Shown here one piece after another: positions 52,927 through 61,481 of a stretch of DNA of 64,000 nt. Origin of the DNA: Streptomyces sp. NBRC 109706. Lineage in GTDB: Bacteria > Actinomycetota > Actinomycetes > Streptomycetales > Streptomycetaceae. Each line of letters begins with the position of its first letter. The first letter of the stretch is position 1. Under the pieces are notes generated by a model. It was not told where the DNA came from and did not search any database. It saw only the letters and a program-made list of their open reading frames with translations. Both the position numbers and the translations under genes were made by a program. The DNA lies in assembly GCF_000974485.1 (NCBI RefSeq), contig NZ_BBOM01000007.1, forward strand, positions 1 through 64,000, read 5' to 3'.

Positions 52927-54032
52927 CGGTCCTGGCCCCGAACGCCCCGGTGGACGGCGTCGATCTGGGCGGCATAGGTGTCCATCGTCTCCGCGCCGCT
53001 GCCGGGCAGTCCCGTCAGCCCGGGCAGCAGATCGCCGAAGGCGTTGACCTCGCCGACGGCGAACCGCCGCCAGCCGACGGCCGGCAGCAGATCGACGCCG
53101 ACGCAGAGCGTGCCGGGAAAGCGGGCGGCGGCTCGCTCGCAGATCTCCAGGGCCTCCGCCCAGGCGGGGCCGGCCAGCGCGACGACCTCCGCCAAGTCCC
53201 CCCGGGAGCCGCCCAGATGAAGGTTGGTGAGCGGGTGCCGGCTGGTGCGCACCACCGCGTGGGTGGCCCGGCCGGCGATCACCACCACGCGCAGATCGGC
53301 CGCGCCGCCCCGGAGGGCGGCCTTCGGCAGCCAGCGCTCGACATGCAGCCCCTCGGGCGCCAGGGCGTCGACGATGCCGGCGATCGTCCGCTCGTCGACG
53401 AGTCTGCGCATCCGCAGCGAGTTGTGGAGCCGCCCCTCGGGGGTGACCTCGACCGGTGTGGTGGCCCTGACCCGGCCGGCGGGCCCGGTCTCGACGGCCA
53501 GCACGCCGGATCCGGACGAGCCGTGCGCCGGCTTGACGAAGACCCGGGCGAAACCGGGCTCCCCGGTGATCGCCCTGATGTCGTCCCAGCCGCGCACCGG
53601 CCGGGCCAACCCCGAGGTGGGGGACGGCGGGACCGGCACGCCGGCCGCCGCCAGCCGGGCATGGCAGCGCCGCTTGTCGAACAGGACGGCCAGCTCGTCC
53701 GGATCGTCCAGCCGCCGCCCGCCGCGCAGTGAGCGGACGGCGGCCAGGAAGCGGGCGTACCAGATCGCCGAACCCTCCACTCGGGTCGGGTCGTCGACGC
53801 CGCGCAGCGCGCGGTCGACCTCGGCGTTCTCCCCCGGCGAGTCCAGCCGGACGGTCTCGTGGTCGGCGAAGGCGTGGCCGCCGTCGCGCAGCACGTCCGA
53901 CCAGGGGACGACGCGGGGCGGCGCGGCCCCGGCGGCGCCGGCCGCCGCCAGGAACCGCGTGACCCGCCGGTTCTCCGAGTTGCCGACGACCGCCCACGCG
54001 CGCGGTGCGGGCGCCGACGGGGCGCTACTCAC
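52923..54032 (-). CDS. STM4014-family ATP-grasp protein
   Basis: The 369-residue protein has an ATP-grasp fold: FVKPAHGSSGSGVLAVETGP (glycine-rich loop, about 170-190), VERWLPKAALRGGAADLRVV, and VGEVNAFGDLLPGLT (metal ligands Glu/Asn). ATP-grasp enzymes ligate carboxylates to amines or thiols. GTG 54032 overlaps the LRR gene by 8 bases. Confidence 0.87.
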   Translation of the reverse strand: MSSAPSAPAPRAWAVVGNSENRRVTRFLAAAGAAGAAPPRVVPWSDVLRDGGHAFADHETVRLDSPGENAEVDRALRGVDDPTRVEGSAIWYARFLAAVRSLRGGRRLDDPDELAVLFDKRRCHARLAAAGVPVPPSPTSGLARPVRGWDDIRAITGEPGFARVFVKPAHGSSGSGVLAVETGPAGRVRATTPVEVTPEGRLHNSLRMRRLVDERTIAGIVDALAPEGLHVERWLPKAALRGGAADLRVVVIAGRATHAVVRTSRHPLTNLHLGGSRGDLAEVVALAGPAWAEALEICERAAARFPGTLCVGVDLLPAVGWRRFAVGEVNAFGDLLPGLTGLPGSGAETMDTYAAQIDAVHRGVRGQDR

Positions 54033-54996
54033 CCACCGAGACGAAGCGCCACTGGTTGCCTTCGGCGTCCTCGTCGAATTCGGCGCCCCCGTGGTCGAGG
54101 GCGAGCTCGACGCCCGCCGGCTCCAGCGTCTCGCGCAGCCGGGTGAGAAGCGGCTCGCTGATGTAGTGGTGCGTCAGGTCGAGCGATGTGAGATGGGTCA
54201 ACGGCTGGCCGGTGAGCAGCGCGGACGCCCCCTCGTCGGTGAGCACGCCCATCGACAGGTCCAGCGATTCGAGGCGGGCCACCACGGGCGCGGCGGCGAT
54301 GCCGGCGCAGATCTCGTCCTGCAACACGCTGTTGCACAGGCTCAGATGCTTCAGCGCGGGCAGCCGGACGCCGGAGAAGAACGGCTCCAGATCCCCGATC
54401 TCGGCGTCGCCGCCGTAGTCCGGGGTGCCGAGCCACAGGTCGAGATGGACCAGGGCCGGGAAATCGCTGGCCGCGATGCCGCGCACCGCCTCGGCCGGCA
54501 TCCCACCCGTCTCGACGACGAGTCGACGAAGCGACTCGTGCCGGACCGGGGAGAACGAGAGCGAGGTGCCGCCGCGCACGCCCAGCTCCTCCAGCGCGGG
54601 GAAGGCTTCCAGCAGATCCGAGACCCGGCTCTGGTAGATCCAGGAGATCTCGGCCTCCTCCGCCACGATGTCGCCGACGAACACGGCGCGCAGCGCGGTG
54701 AGCCGGTCCCGCACCGCGACCACGGCCTCGATCACGGCCTCCGAGGTGTTCTCGTACGCCTCGCCCCAGAGGCCGATGATCAGCGCCCGCACCCGGCTGA
54801 GGTCGACGGTGGCGGCGAACCTGTCGAATCTGGCCTTCCACTCCTCCAGGTCGTCGCCATAAGGATCGGCGGCGATCCGCCAGGCCACCGCGTCGGCGGC
54901 GGGCAGTTGAACAGCGTCCTTCGGCTCCCGGGGTTCGGCCGGGAATTCGAAGGAGGGCAGGCCGTGAAACTCCTGCAGGTGGTCCCCGATGGTCAT
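54025..54996 (-). CDS. STM4015-family leucine-rich repeat protein
   Basis: The 323-residue soluble protein has an N-terminal domain (1-130: DLSRVRALIIGLWGEAYENT) and about six leucine-rich repeats (LPALKHLSLCNSVLQDEICAG; LESLDLSMGVLTDEGASALL; LTSLDLTHHYISEPLLTRLR). ATG 54996 with GAGGAAC upstream. First gene of the operon; in this family the LRR protein may be a scaffold or the modified substrate, which is unknown. Confidence 0.88.
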   Translation of the reverse strand: MTIGDHLQEFHGLPSFEFPAEPREPKDAVQLPAADAVAWRIAADPYGDDLEEWKARFDRFAATVDLSRVRALIIGLWGEAYENTSEAVIEAVVAVRDRLTALRAVFVGDIVAEEAEISWIYQSRVSDLLEAFPALEELGVRGGTSLSFSPVRHESLRRLVVETGGMPAEAVRGIAASDFPALVHLDLWLGTPDYGGDAEIGDLEPFFSGVRLPALKHLSLCNSVLQDEICAGIAAAPVVARLESLDLSMGVLTDEGASALLTGQPLTHLTSLDLTHHYISEPLLTRLRETLEPAGVELALDHGGAEFDEDAEGNQWRFVSVGE

Positions 54997-55063
54997 GCTG
55001 CGCCCGTTCCTCGTCGTGGGTCGATGTCAGTACGGGAGTTGTACCAAGAGCCACTGACAGTAC

Positions 55064-55096
55064 GGTCGGTGACCCCGTGTCCGGCGGTCGGTGACC
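55064..55096. promoter_or_regulatory. paired operator-like sites between divergent operons
   Basis: GGTCGGTGACC occurs twice (55064-55074, 55086-55096), 22 bases apart (two helical turns), each being the palindrome GGTC-NNN-GACC. CAGTACGG also repeats at 55028 and 55058, 30 bases apart. Position between the LRR-protein operon and the 55167 gene suggests coordinated control. Confidence 0.55.
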
Positions 55097-55166
55097 GTCG
55101 ATTGTCAGTGCCTCCGCCTACTGTCCGAGGCGTGGCACATCGGGTGCCACGGGGAGGGAGAGATCC

Positions 55167-55493
55167 ATGTACCGACAGGGAGATGTGCTGATCGTGCCGT
55201 TGGCGGCGGAGGCGGTGCCGGCCAACGCGCTGGAGGCGGAGTCGGAGCCGAGGGACGGGCGCGGCCGGCTGGTGCTCGCCCTCGGCGAGGTCACGGGCCA
55301 CGCGCATGCGGTGGTCGGCCCGGGGCGGTTGATCCGGGAGGCCGGCGCCTTCGGTCCCGCGCTGCTCCATGTGCCGGACGGCGCCCGGGTGGTGCACGAG
55401 GAGCACGCGGTCATCCCGCTGCCCCGCGGCTGGTACCGCGTGGTGCGGCAGCGCGAGTACATGCCGGGCTCGGTCCGGGTGGTCGCGGACTGA
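55167..55493 (+). CDS. hypothetical protein with GEVTGHAH motif
   Basis: The 108-residue beta-rich protein reads MYRQGDVLIVPLAAE ... LVLALGEVTGHAHAVVGPGR ... VVHEEHAVIPLPRGWYRVVR QREYMPGS. GEVTGHAH and EEHAVI look like metal-site histidines. I recall short phage and actinobacterial proteins of this pattern, often beside DUF6745 genes. ATG 55167 with GGGAGGGAG. Function unknown. Confidence 0.8.
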   Translation: MYRQGDVLIVPLAAEAVPANALEAESEPRDGRGRLVLALGEVTGHAHAVVGPGRLIREAGAFGPALLHVPDGARVVHEEHAVIPLPRGWYRVVRQREYMPGSVRVVAD

Positions 55494-55504
55494 CCGGCAC
55501 CACG

Positions 55505-55630
55505 GCGGAGCGCAACACCACGGCAGAGCACGGCGTCACGGCACGGCATCACGGCACGGCGCGGCGCAACTCAGCAACACGGCAACACGGCAACACGGCA
55601 ACACGGCAACTCAGCACATCGACACGGGAT
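55505..55630. repeat. low-complexity CAACACGG repeats
   Basis: CACGGC-type repeats end in about four near-perfect copies of the octamer CAACACGG (about 55574-55606), between the small 55167 gene and the DUF6745-like gene. No coding pattern. Confidence 0.6.
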
Positions 55631-55704
55631 TTCGGGGACACGGAGGCACGGGGCGAATGGGACACGCGGTCATGCGACACGGGGAAACGCACGACGGGGA
55701 GACG

Positions 55705-56739
55705 ATGCGGCGCCTGCAGGGCCCGGGTGGCGGGGGCGAGCCGACCGGCTGGCGGTCGGTGGCGACGGCCACCGGGCCCGGGGCCAGGGACGCCGCCGAG
55801 GCGGGGGTCAGGCTCGCCTATCGGCGGGCCGGTCTGGCGGAGCCGGAGCGGGTGGTGTGGGTGGCGTCGCCACTGGCCGCGATCCGGCTGCTGCGCAAGG
55901 AGGCGGGTCGGCTGGGCGCCAGCGTGCGGCATGCCCTGCGCGACAAGCCGTTGGCGGCCCAACGCGAGCTGCTGCACGACCGGTTGGGCCCGACCGGCTG
56001 GAGCACCCACTGGCGCGCGACGGGCGCCGATCTGTGGGAGACGACGGCCCCGCTGGTGGAGCGGATCAGGTCGGCGGTGGTCGCCGCTTCGGCGCGCGGG
56101 CCCAAGGACGAGCCGGCGATCCGGGTCCTGCTGTTGGACGCGGTGCTCGGTCAGCACGAGGCGGCCTGGCTGAGCGCGTTGGATCCTGGCCCCGGTTCCG
56201 GGCTCGACGGGCTGGCCGTGGTGGCCAACTCGGCGGGCTGGTGGTGGCCCTACGAGAAGGTGGTGGTGCTCAGCGAGCGGCCCACCGAGCTGTGGCGGGA
56301 CGAGGCCGGCCGGCTGGACCGCTCGGACGGGCCCGCGCTGGCCTATCCGGACGGGTTCGCGCTGCACGCCTGGCGCGGGCTGCCCGTGCCGGGCGAGTTC
56401 CTCGACCGGCTGGACACCCTGACGCCCGCGCTGATCAGGGACGAGGAGAACGCGGAGCTTCGCCGGGTGATGCTCGAACACTACGGCTATGACCGCTATC
56501 TGACGGAGTCGGGCGCCGAGCCGATCCACCGCGACCAGACGGGGGTGCTCTGGCGCATAGCGCTGCCGGGCGACGAGGACGTGGTGATGGTGGAGGTGGT
56601 CAACTCCACGCCGGAGCCGGACGGCACCAACCGCACCTACTGGCTGCGGGTACCGCCGTCGACCAGGACGGCCAGGGAGGGGGTGGCCTGGACGTTCGGG
56701 CTGGAGGCGGATGCCTACGCACCACAGCGGCAGACCTGA
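55705..56739 (+). CDS. DUF6745-like hypothetical protein
   Basis: The 344-residue protein has a helical N-terminal part (GARDAAEAGVRLAYRRAGLA), a central region (LAVVANSAGWWWPYEKVVVL, DRSDGPALAYPDGFALHAWR) and a C-terminal beta part (VLWRIALPGDEDVVMVEVVN ... GVAWTFGLEADAY). The pattern with GPALAYPDG and EVVNSTPEPDG fits proteins annotated DUF6745. ATG 55705 follows GGGGAG; ATG 55657 or 55672 are possible. No catalytic motif recognised. Confidence 0.72.
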   Translation: MRRLQGPGGGGEPTGWRSVATATGPGARDAAEAGVRLAYRRAGLAEPERVVWVASPLAAIRLLRKEAGRLGASVRHALRDKPLAAQRELLHDRLGPTGWSTHWRATGADLWETTAPLVERIRSAVVAASARGPKDEPAIRVLLLDAVLGQHEAAWLSALDPGPGSGLDGLAVVANSAGWWWPYEKVVVLSERPTELWRDEAGRLDRSDGPALAYPDGFALHAWRGLPVPGEFLDRLDTLTPALIRDEENAELRRVMLEHYGYDRYLTESGAEPIHRDQTGVLWRIALPGDEDVVMVEVVNSTPEPDGTNRTYWLRVPPSTRTAREGVAWTFGLEADAYAPQRQT

Positions 56740-56751
56740 GCCGAGGCGCCG

Positions 56752-56785
56752 CCGGGTGGGCCCGCGGGAGCGCGAACCCACCCGG
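56752..56785. terminator. hairpin after DUF6745-like gene
   Basis: 9-bp stem CCGGGTGGG (56752-56760) with CCCACCCGG (56777-56785), between convergent genes. Confidence 0.5.
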
Positions 56786-56795
56786 GGCCGGTGGT

Positions 56796-57929
56796 CTACC
56801 AGCCGGCGGCGGGCAGCACCCGGCCGTCGTAGTCGAAGACGGCCTGGTTCTCCCAGGCGTTGCCGGAGGACGGGTCGGCCGGGTCCCAGCCGTTGCCGGC
56901 GACGGCGGTCCAGGCCGGCTCCCAGTAGAAGACGCCGAGGCCCCGTCCGTCGGGCACGCCGGCGACCACCGCGCAGATGTCGCGCAGCCAGCGCTGCTGT
57001 CCCTCGGGGGTGGCGGGATAGCCGGCGACCAGTTGGGACTCCTCGCCGATGATGTCCGCGTGGCCGTCGTGGCTGCCCAACCGGAACGGGTAGGCGGTCT
57101 CGGCCACCAGCACATCCCGGTCGTAACGGGCCACCACATCGCGGAGGTTGTGGTCCAACTCGGCCAGGGTGCCGTGCCAGTAGCCGTAGAAGGAGAGCGC
57201 GACCACGTCGAACGGCACGTCCCTGGCCACGGCGTTGTCGAACCACCAGCGGGTGCCGCCGTTGTCGCCGCCCTCGGCCAGGTGCAGCGCCAGGGCGGTG
57301 TGGGGGGACACCTCCCTGGCCGCCTCGGCGCCGACGGTGAGCAGTTCGGCGAGCCGGTCGAAGTTGTCGCTGGAGCCGTCGGGCCAGAGCATCCCGGCGT
57401 TGATCTCGTTGCCGATCTGGGCCATGTCGGCCGGGGTGCCCTGGTCGGCCAGCGCGCCCAGCACGGCGCGGGTGTGGTCGCGGACGGCCTGGTCGAGCCC
57501 GGCCGCGTCCAGTCCGGCCCAGGCCGCCGGCTTGTGCTGCTGCCCGGGGTCGGCCCAGCTGTCGGAGTAGTGGAAGTCGACCAGCGTCCGCATCCCCAGG
57601 GCGTGGGCCCGGGCGGCCAGGCCGGCGACCCGCGCGGTGTCGTGATAGCCGTCCGGGGAGTTCACCCACACCTTCAGCCGCACCCAGTTGGCGCCGTTCC
57701 CCTGGAGGATGCGCAGTGCGTCGTCGGCCGTTCCGTCCGCGTGCCGGAAGACCGCGCCCAGGTCCTCGCCCTTGGGCAGCGAGGAGACGTCCACGCCCCT
57801 GATCGGGGCGTCGGCCGCGGGGGCGGCCGGGGCGGCGTGCGCGGCCCCGCCCCGGAGCAGCGGCCAGGCCAGCGGTGCCGCGAGCGCGGCGCCCGATGCG
57901 CGAAGGACGGTTCGCCTGCTGGTGCTCAT
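56796..57929 (-). CDS. arabinogalactan endo-beta-1,4-galactanase (GH53), Tat-exported
   Basis: The 377-residue secreted enzyme degrades beta-1,4-galactan. Tat signal (STSRRTVLRASGAALAAPLA, with RR-TVL), then GH53 barrel: RGVDVSSLPKGEDLGAVF, ANWVRLKVWV, LVDFHYSDSWADPGQQHKPA, acid/base Glu in MAQIGNEINAGMLWP, and nucleophile Glu in VLVAETAYPF. ATG 57929 with AGGAG. 108 bases downstream of the GH42 gene; galactan fragments released outside would feed the ABC importer. Confidence 0.93.
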   Translation of the reverse strand: MSTSRRTVLRASGAALAAPLAWPLLRGGAAHAAPAAPAADAPIRGVDVSSLPKGEDLGAVFRHADGTADDALRILQGNGANWVRLKVWVNSPDGYHDTARVAGLAARAHALGMRTLVDFHYSDSWADPGQQHKPAAWAGLDAAGLDQAVRDHTRAVLGALADQGTPADMAQIGNEINAGMLWPDGSSDNFDRLAELLTVGAEAAREVSPHTALALHLAEGGDNGGTRWWFDNAVARDVPFDVVALSFYGYWHGTLAELDHNLRDVVARYDRDVLVAETAYPFRLGSHDGHADIIGEESQLVAGYPATPEGQQRWLRDICAVVAGVPDGRGLGVFYWEPAWTAVAGNGWDPADPSSGNAWENQAVFDYDGRVLPAAGW

Positions 57930-58037
57930 CTCGAACTCCTCTGTCCGATACCGAGTTGGTCGATACATCTGGTGATGGAAGATCCAGGAGGCTGGCCCGG
58001 CCGCCCGGGCCGCCCCGGCGGCCGCCCGCGCCGGAGG

Positions 58038-60059
58038 TCAGCGGTCGACGCGCACCACGCGCACCTCCCCGGCGGGCACGGCGAGCTTCCCCGTCACGCG
58101 CTCCCCCGTGAGCAGTTCCTCGCCCGGCGCGGTCAGCTCCAGCGCGGCCTCCGCGTCGGCGTGGTTGATGGCGAACAGGTAGTCGCCCCGCTCGCCCCGG
58201 CGGCGCACCACCTCAAGGTCGCGCGGCAGCGGGTCGTGCTCCGGCAGCCCCGCGTCCGCCGAGGCGGCGGCGAGCACCGCGTCCAGATCGTCCCGCCCGA
58301 GGTGGGCCGAGACATACCAGGCGGTGCCCTCGCCCAGCTGGTGCCTGGTGACGGCGGGCCCGCCGGCGGCCGGCCCGTCCGCGTAGCGCCACGCGGGTTC
58401 GGCACCGTCGAGCAGCACCGTCTCCGCCCAGCGTTCGGCGGTGAGTTCGGCCCGGTCGGGCCCGGTGAGCCGCACGCTGCGGCCGGCGTGCAGCGGCTGG
58501 AACTCCTCCACGGTCAGCCCCAGCACCTCGCGCAGCGCGCCCGGATGCGCCCCGGGATGCACGGCGTCGTGTTCGTCCACGATGCCGGAGAAGTAGGAGA
58601 CGACCAGGGTGCCGCCGCCCGCCACATAGCGGCGCAGGTTCTCGCCGGCCGCCGCCGTCGCGAGGTAGAGCGCGGGCACCACCACCAGTGGATACGCCGC
58701 CAACTCGCCCTCGGGCGGCACGAAGTCGACGGTGAGGTGCCGGTCGAAGAGCGCCGCGTAGTACGCCTCGGCGCGTTCCCTGGTGTCCAACTCCTCGCTG
58801 GGCCGCCATTCCAGCTTCTGCGCCCACCAGGACTGCCAGTCCCAGACCACGGCGGCGTCCGCCACCGTGCGGCTCCCCCACACCTCGGCCAGCCGGTCGA
58901 GATCGGCGCCGAGGCGCACCACCTCGCGCCAGATCCGGCTGTCGGTGCCGGCGTGCGGCAGCATCGCCGAGTGGAACTTCTCCGCGCCCGCGCGGGAGGC
59001 GCGCCACTGGAAGAACATCCCGCCCTCGGAGCCGCGCGCCACATGGGCCAGCGTGTTGCGGGCCATCTCACCCGGCCGCTTCGCGATCCCGCGCCGCTGC
59101 CAGTTGACGCCGCTGGTGGAGTGCTCCAGCAGCAGCCAGGGCCGCCCGCCGCCGACGGAGCGGCTGAGGTCGGCGGCCATCGAGAGGTTGATGTGGTTGC
59201 GCGGCTCCTCGGCCACCAGATAGTGGTCGTTGGTGACCAGGTCCACCTCGCGGCCCCAGGCCCAGTAGTCGATGGTGTCGCACTGGGTGGGCGAGACCAT
59301 GAAGTTGGTGGTCACGGGCGCGTTCGGGGAGAGTTCCCGAAGCAGGTCGCGTTCGCGCCCGAAGTTGGCCAGCGCGCTGTCGCTGGCGAACCTGGCGAAG
59401 TCCAGGCGCTGCGCCGGGTTGGCCACGGTCGGGGTGAGTCGGGGCGGCTGGATCTCCTCCCAGTCGCCGTAGAGCTGGCCCCAGAAGGCCGTTCCCCAGG
59501 CGGAGTTGAGCGCGTCGACGGTGCCGTAGCGCTCGGCCAGCCAGCGGCGGAAGTCGGCGGCGGAGATATCGCAGTAGCACTCCAGCACCGGCACTCCGTA
59601 CTCATTGTGCACATGCCACATGACCACCGCCGGGTGCTCACCGTAGCGTTCGCCGAGCGCGCGGGTGATCCGCGCGGCGGCTTCCTGATAGGCGGGCGAG
59701 CTGTGGCAGATGGCGCCGCGCGAGCCGAAGGCCCAGCGGGTGCCGTCCCGACTGACGGGCAGCGCCTCCGGATGCGCCCGGTAGAACCAGGCCGGCGGGA
59801 CGACGGTCGGGGTGGCCAGGTCGATACGGATGCCGCCCTCGTGCAGCAGCTCGATCACCCGGTCCAGCCAGCCGAAGTCGTACTCGCCCTCGCGCGGCTC
59901 AAGGCGGGCCCAGCTGAAGATGCCGAGGCTGACCAGGTTCACCCCCGCCTCGCGCATCAGCGCGACATCCTCGGCCCACACCTCCTCGGACCACTGCTCC
60001 GGGTTGTAGTCGCCGCCGAAGGCGAGCCGGCGGGGACCCCTGGGGGTGGCGTGCGGCAT
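58038..60059 (-). CDS. beta-galactosidase, GH42
   Basis: The 673-residue cytosolic enzyme cleaves imported galactosides. GDYNPEQWSEEVW at the N terminus, acid/base Glu in MWHVHNEYGVPVLECYCDIS (about residue 150), nucleophile Glu in PWLLLEHSTSGVNWQ (about 310), followed by a trimerisation/Rossmann domain (ENLRRYVAGGGTLVVSYFSG) and a C-terminal beta domain. ATG 60059 with GGAGAG. Divergent from the importer across a LacI operator pair. Confidence 0.95.
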   Translation of the reverse strand: MPHATPRGPRRLAFGGDYNPEQWSEEVWAEDVALMREAGVNLVSLGIFSWARLEPREGEYDFGWLDRVIELLHEGGIRIDLATPTVVPPAWFYRAHPEALPVSRDGTRWAFGSRGAICHSSPAYQEAAARITRALGERYGEHPAVVMWHVHNEYGVPVLECYCDISAADFRRWLAERYGTVDALNSAWGTAFWGQLYGDWEEIQPPRLTPTVANPAQRLDFARFASDSALANFGRERDLLRELSPNAPVTTNFMVSPTQCDTIDYWAWGREVDLVTNDHYLVAEEPRNHINLSMAADLSRSVGGGRPWLLLEHSTSGVNWQRRGIAKRPGEMARNTLAHVARGSEGGMFFQWRASRAGAEKFHSAMLPHAGTDSRIWREVVRLGADLDRLAEVWGSRTVADAAVVWDWQSWWAQKLEWRPSEELDTRERAEAYYAALFDRHLTVDFVPPEGELAAYPLVVVPALYLATAAAGENLRRYVAGGGTLVVSYFSGIVDEHDAVHPGAHPGALREVLGLTVEEFQPLHAGRSVRLTGPDRAELTAERWAETVLLDGAEPAWRYADGPAAGGPAVTRHQLGEGTAWYVSAHLGRDDLDAVLAAASADAGLPEHDPLPRDLEVVRRRGERGDYLFAINHADAEAALELTAPGEELLTGERVTGKLAVPAGEVRVVRVDR

Positions 60060-60078
60060 CAGCTTCTCTCCAGATCCA

Positions 60079-60093
60079 TGTGAACGTGCACAG
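60079..60093. promoter_or_regulatory. LacI-type operator, GH42 side
   Basis: TGTGAACGTGCACAG, a near-palindromic LacI-family site, lies 20 bases before the GH42 ATG. It is the exact reverse complement of the site at 60166-60180. Confidence 0.7.
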
Positions 60094-60138
60094 AATGAAT
60101 CCACCGTGCTCCACCACGAAACAACAGAGACCCAACGG

Positions 60139-60144
60139 TTGACA
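60139..60144 (+). promoter_or_regulatory. -35 element for sugar ABC operon
   Basis: TTGACA, a perfect -35 hexamer. TTCACT at 60162-60167 (17-base spacer) would be the -10, overlapping the operator that starts at 60166, so bound repressor should block initiation. Confidence 0.5.
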
Positions 60145-60165
60145 AGTGGCTGAAACATTTCTTCA

Positions 60166-60180
60166 CTGTGCACGTTCACA
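60166..60180. promoter_or_regulatory. LacI-type operator, ABC side
   Basis: CTGTGCACGTTCACA, exact inverted copy of the GH42-side site, lying over the expected -10/+1 of the importer operon. Confidence 0.7.
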
Positions 60181-60200
60181 GTCATAGCCCGGGAGGGAAC

Positions 60201-61481
60201 ATGCGTCACCGAGCGATCGCCGCCGTCACCGCGACGCTGCTGGCGGCCACGGCGCTCGCCGGCTGCGGCGCGTCCGACGACGGCACCGTCCGCCTCACCT
60301 ACTGGGCCTGGGCGCCCGGCATGGAGGAGGTCGTCGAGCTCTGGAACGAGGCCAACCCGGACATTCAGGTCACGGTCAAGAAGCAGGCCAGCGGCGACGA
60401 GTTGGTCACCAAGACGGTGACCGCCGCCCAGGCCGGCACCGCGCCCGACCTCGTCCAGGCCGAGTACCAGGCGCTGCCGACGCTGGCCAGCAACAATGTC
60501 ACCGCCGACATCTCCGAGGAGGTGGCCGACGCCGAGGACGCGTTCACCCCCGCCGTCTGGCAGCAGGTCACCCTCGGCACCGACGCGGTCTACGCGCTCC
60601 CCCAGGACTCCGGCCCGCTGCTGTTCTTCTACCGGGCCGACCTCTTCGACGAGTTCGGCCTGACCGTGCCCGAGACCTGGGACGAGTTCGAGCGGACCGC
60701 CCGCGAACTGCGCGAGATCGATCCGGACCGCCGGCTGACCACGTTCTCCGCCAATGACGCCGGGCTCTTCGCCGGGCTGACCCAGCAGGCCGGCGCCCAG
60801 TGGTGGACCACCGAGACGGACCGCTGGCGGGTGGCCATCGACGACGAAGCCGGCCGCCGGGTGAGCGCCTTCTGGGAGCGGCTGGTCGCCGAGGAACTGG
60901 TCGACAACCAGCCCATGTACACGCCCGCCTGGAACCAGGCGCTCAACGAGGGCGACCAGATCGCCTGGATCAGCGGCGTGTGGGCGCCCGGCACCCTGGC
61001 CACGGCGGCCCCCGACACCGAGGGCTCCTGGGCGGCGGCGCCGCTGCCGCAGTGGGAGGCCGGCGAGAACGTCACCGGCAGTTGGGGCGGCTCCACCACC
61101 GCCGTCACCACGGACTCCGACCACCGCGCCGAGGCGGCCGAGTTCGCCGTCTGGCTCAACACCGATCCCGCCGCGCTGACCGCCCTGGTGCAGGTCTGCG
61201 GCATCTATCCGGCCGCAACCGATGCCCGGTCCGGCGGCGCCCTGGCCGAGCCGCCCCCGTTCTTCGCCAACCAGCCCGACTTCTACGACACGGTCGCCGA
61301 GGTCGCCGAGGGCTCGGCCCCCGCCGCCTGGGGGCCCAACGTCACCGTCGCCTACAGCGCGTTCAACAACGCCTTCGGCGCGGCGGCCGGCCGCCGCGCC
61401 GGGTTCGAGGAGGCCCTGGCCGTCATGCAACAGACCACGTTCGAGGACATGGACCGGCTCGGCTTCGAGGTCGTCCAGTGA
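60201..61481 (+). CDS. sugar ABC transporter substrate-binding lipoprotein
   Basis: The 426-residue CUT1 solute-binding protein has a lipobox signal peptide (LLAATALAGCGAS) and the type 1 solute-binding fold (VRLTYWAWAPGMEEVVELWN; TVTAAQAGTAPDLVQAEY; GDQIAWISGVWAPGTLA). Likely binds galacto-oligosaccharides, by context. ATG 60201 with GGGAGGG. Overlaps the next gene by 4 bases. Confidence 0.92.
   Translation: MRHRAIAAVTATLLAATALAGCGASDDGTVRLTYWAWAPGMEEVVELWNEANPDIQVTVKKQASGDELVTKTVTAAQAGTAPDLVQAEYQALPTLASNNVTADISEEVADAEDAFTPAVWQQVTLGTDAVYALPQDSGPLLFFYRADLFDEFGLTVPETWDEFERTARELREIDPDRRLTTFSANDAGLFAGLTQQAGAQWWTTETDRWRVAIDDEAGRRVSAFWERLVAEELVDNQPMYTPAWNQALNEGDQIAWISGVWAPGTLATAAPDTEGSWAAAPLPQWEAGENVTGSWGGSTTAVTTDSDHRAEAAEFAVWLNTDPAALTALVQVCGIYPAATDARSGGALAEPPPFFANQPDFYDTVAEVAEGSAPAAWGPNVTVAYSAFNNAFGAAAGRRAGFEEALAVMQQTTFEDMDRLGFEVVQ

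Noticed and set aside
55505..55630. Possible CRISPR or attachment-site repeats
   Set aside because: Octamers in direct contact without unique spacers, no integrase nearby; low-complexity sequence only.
57033..60083. 1016-codon plus-strand frame across GH53 and GH42
   Set aside because: Antisense shadow spanning two genes with clear catalytic motifs and their own ribosome sites.
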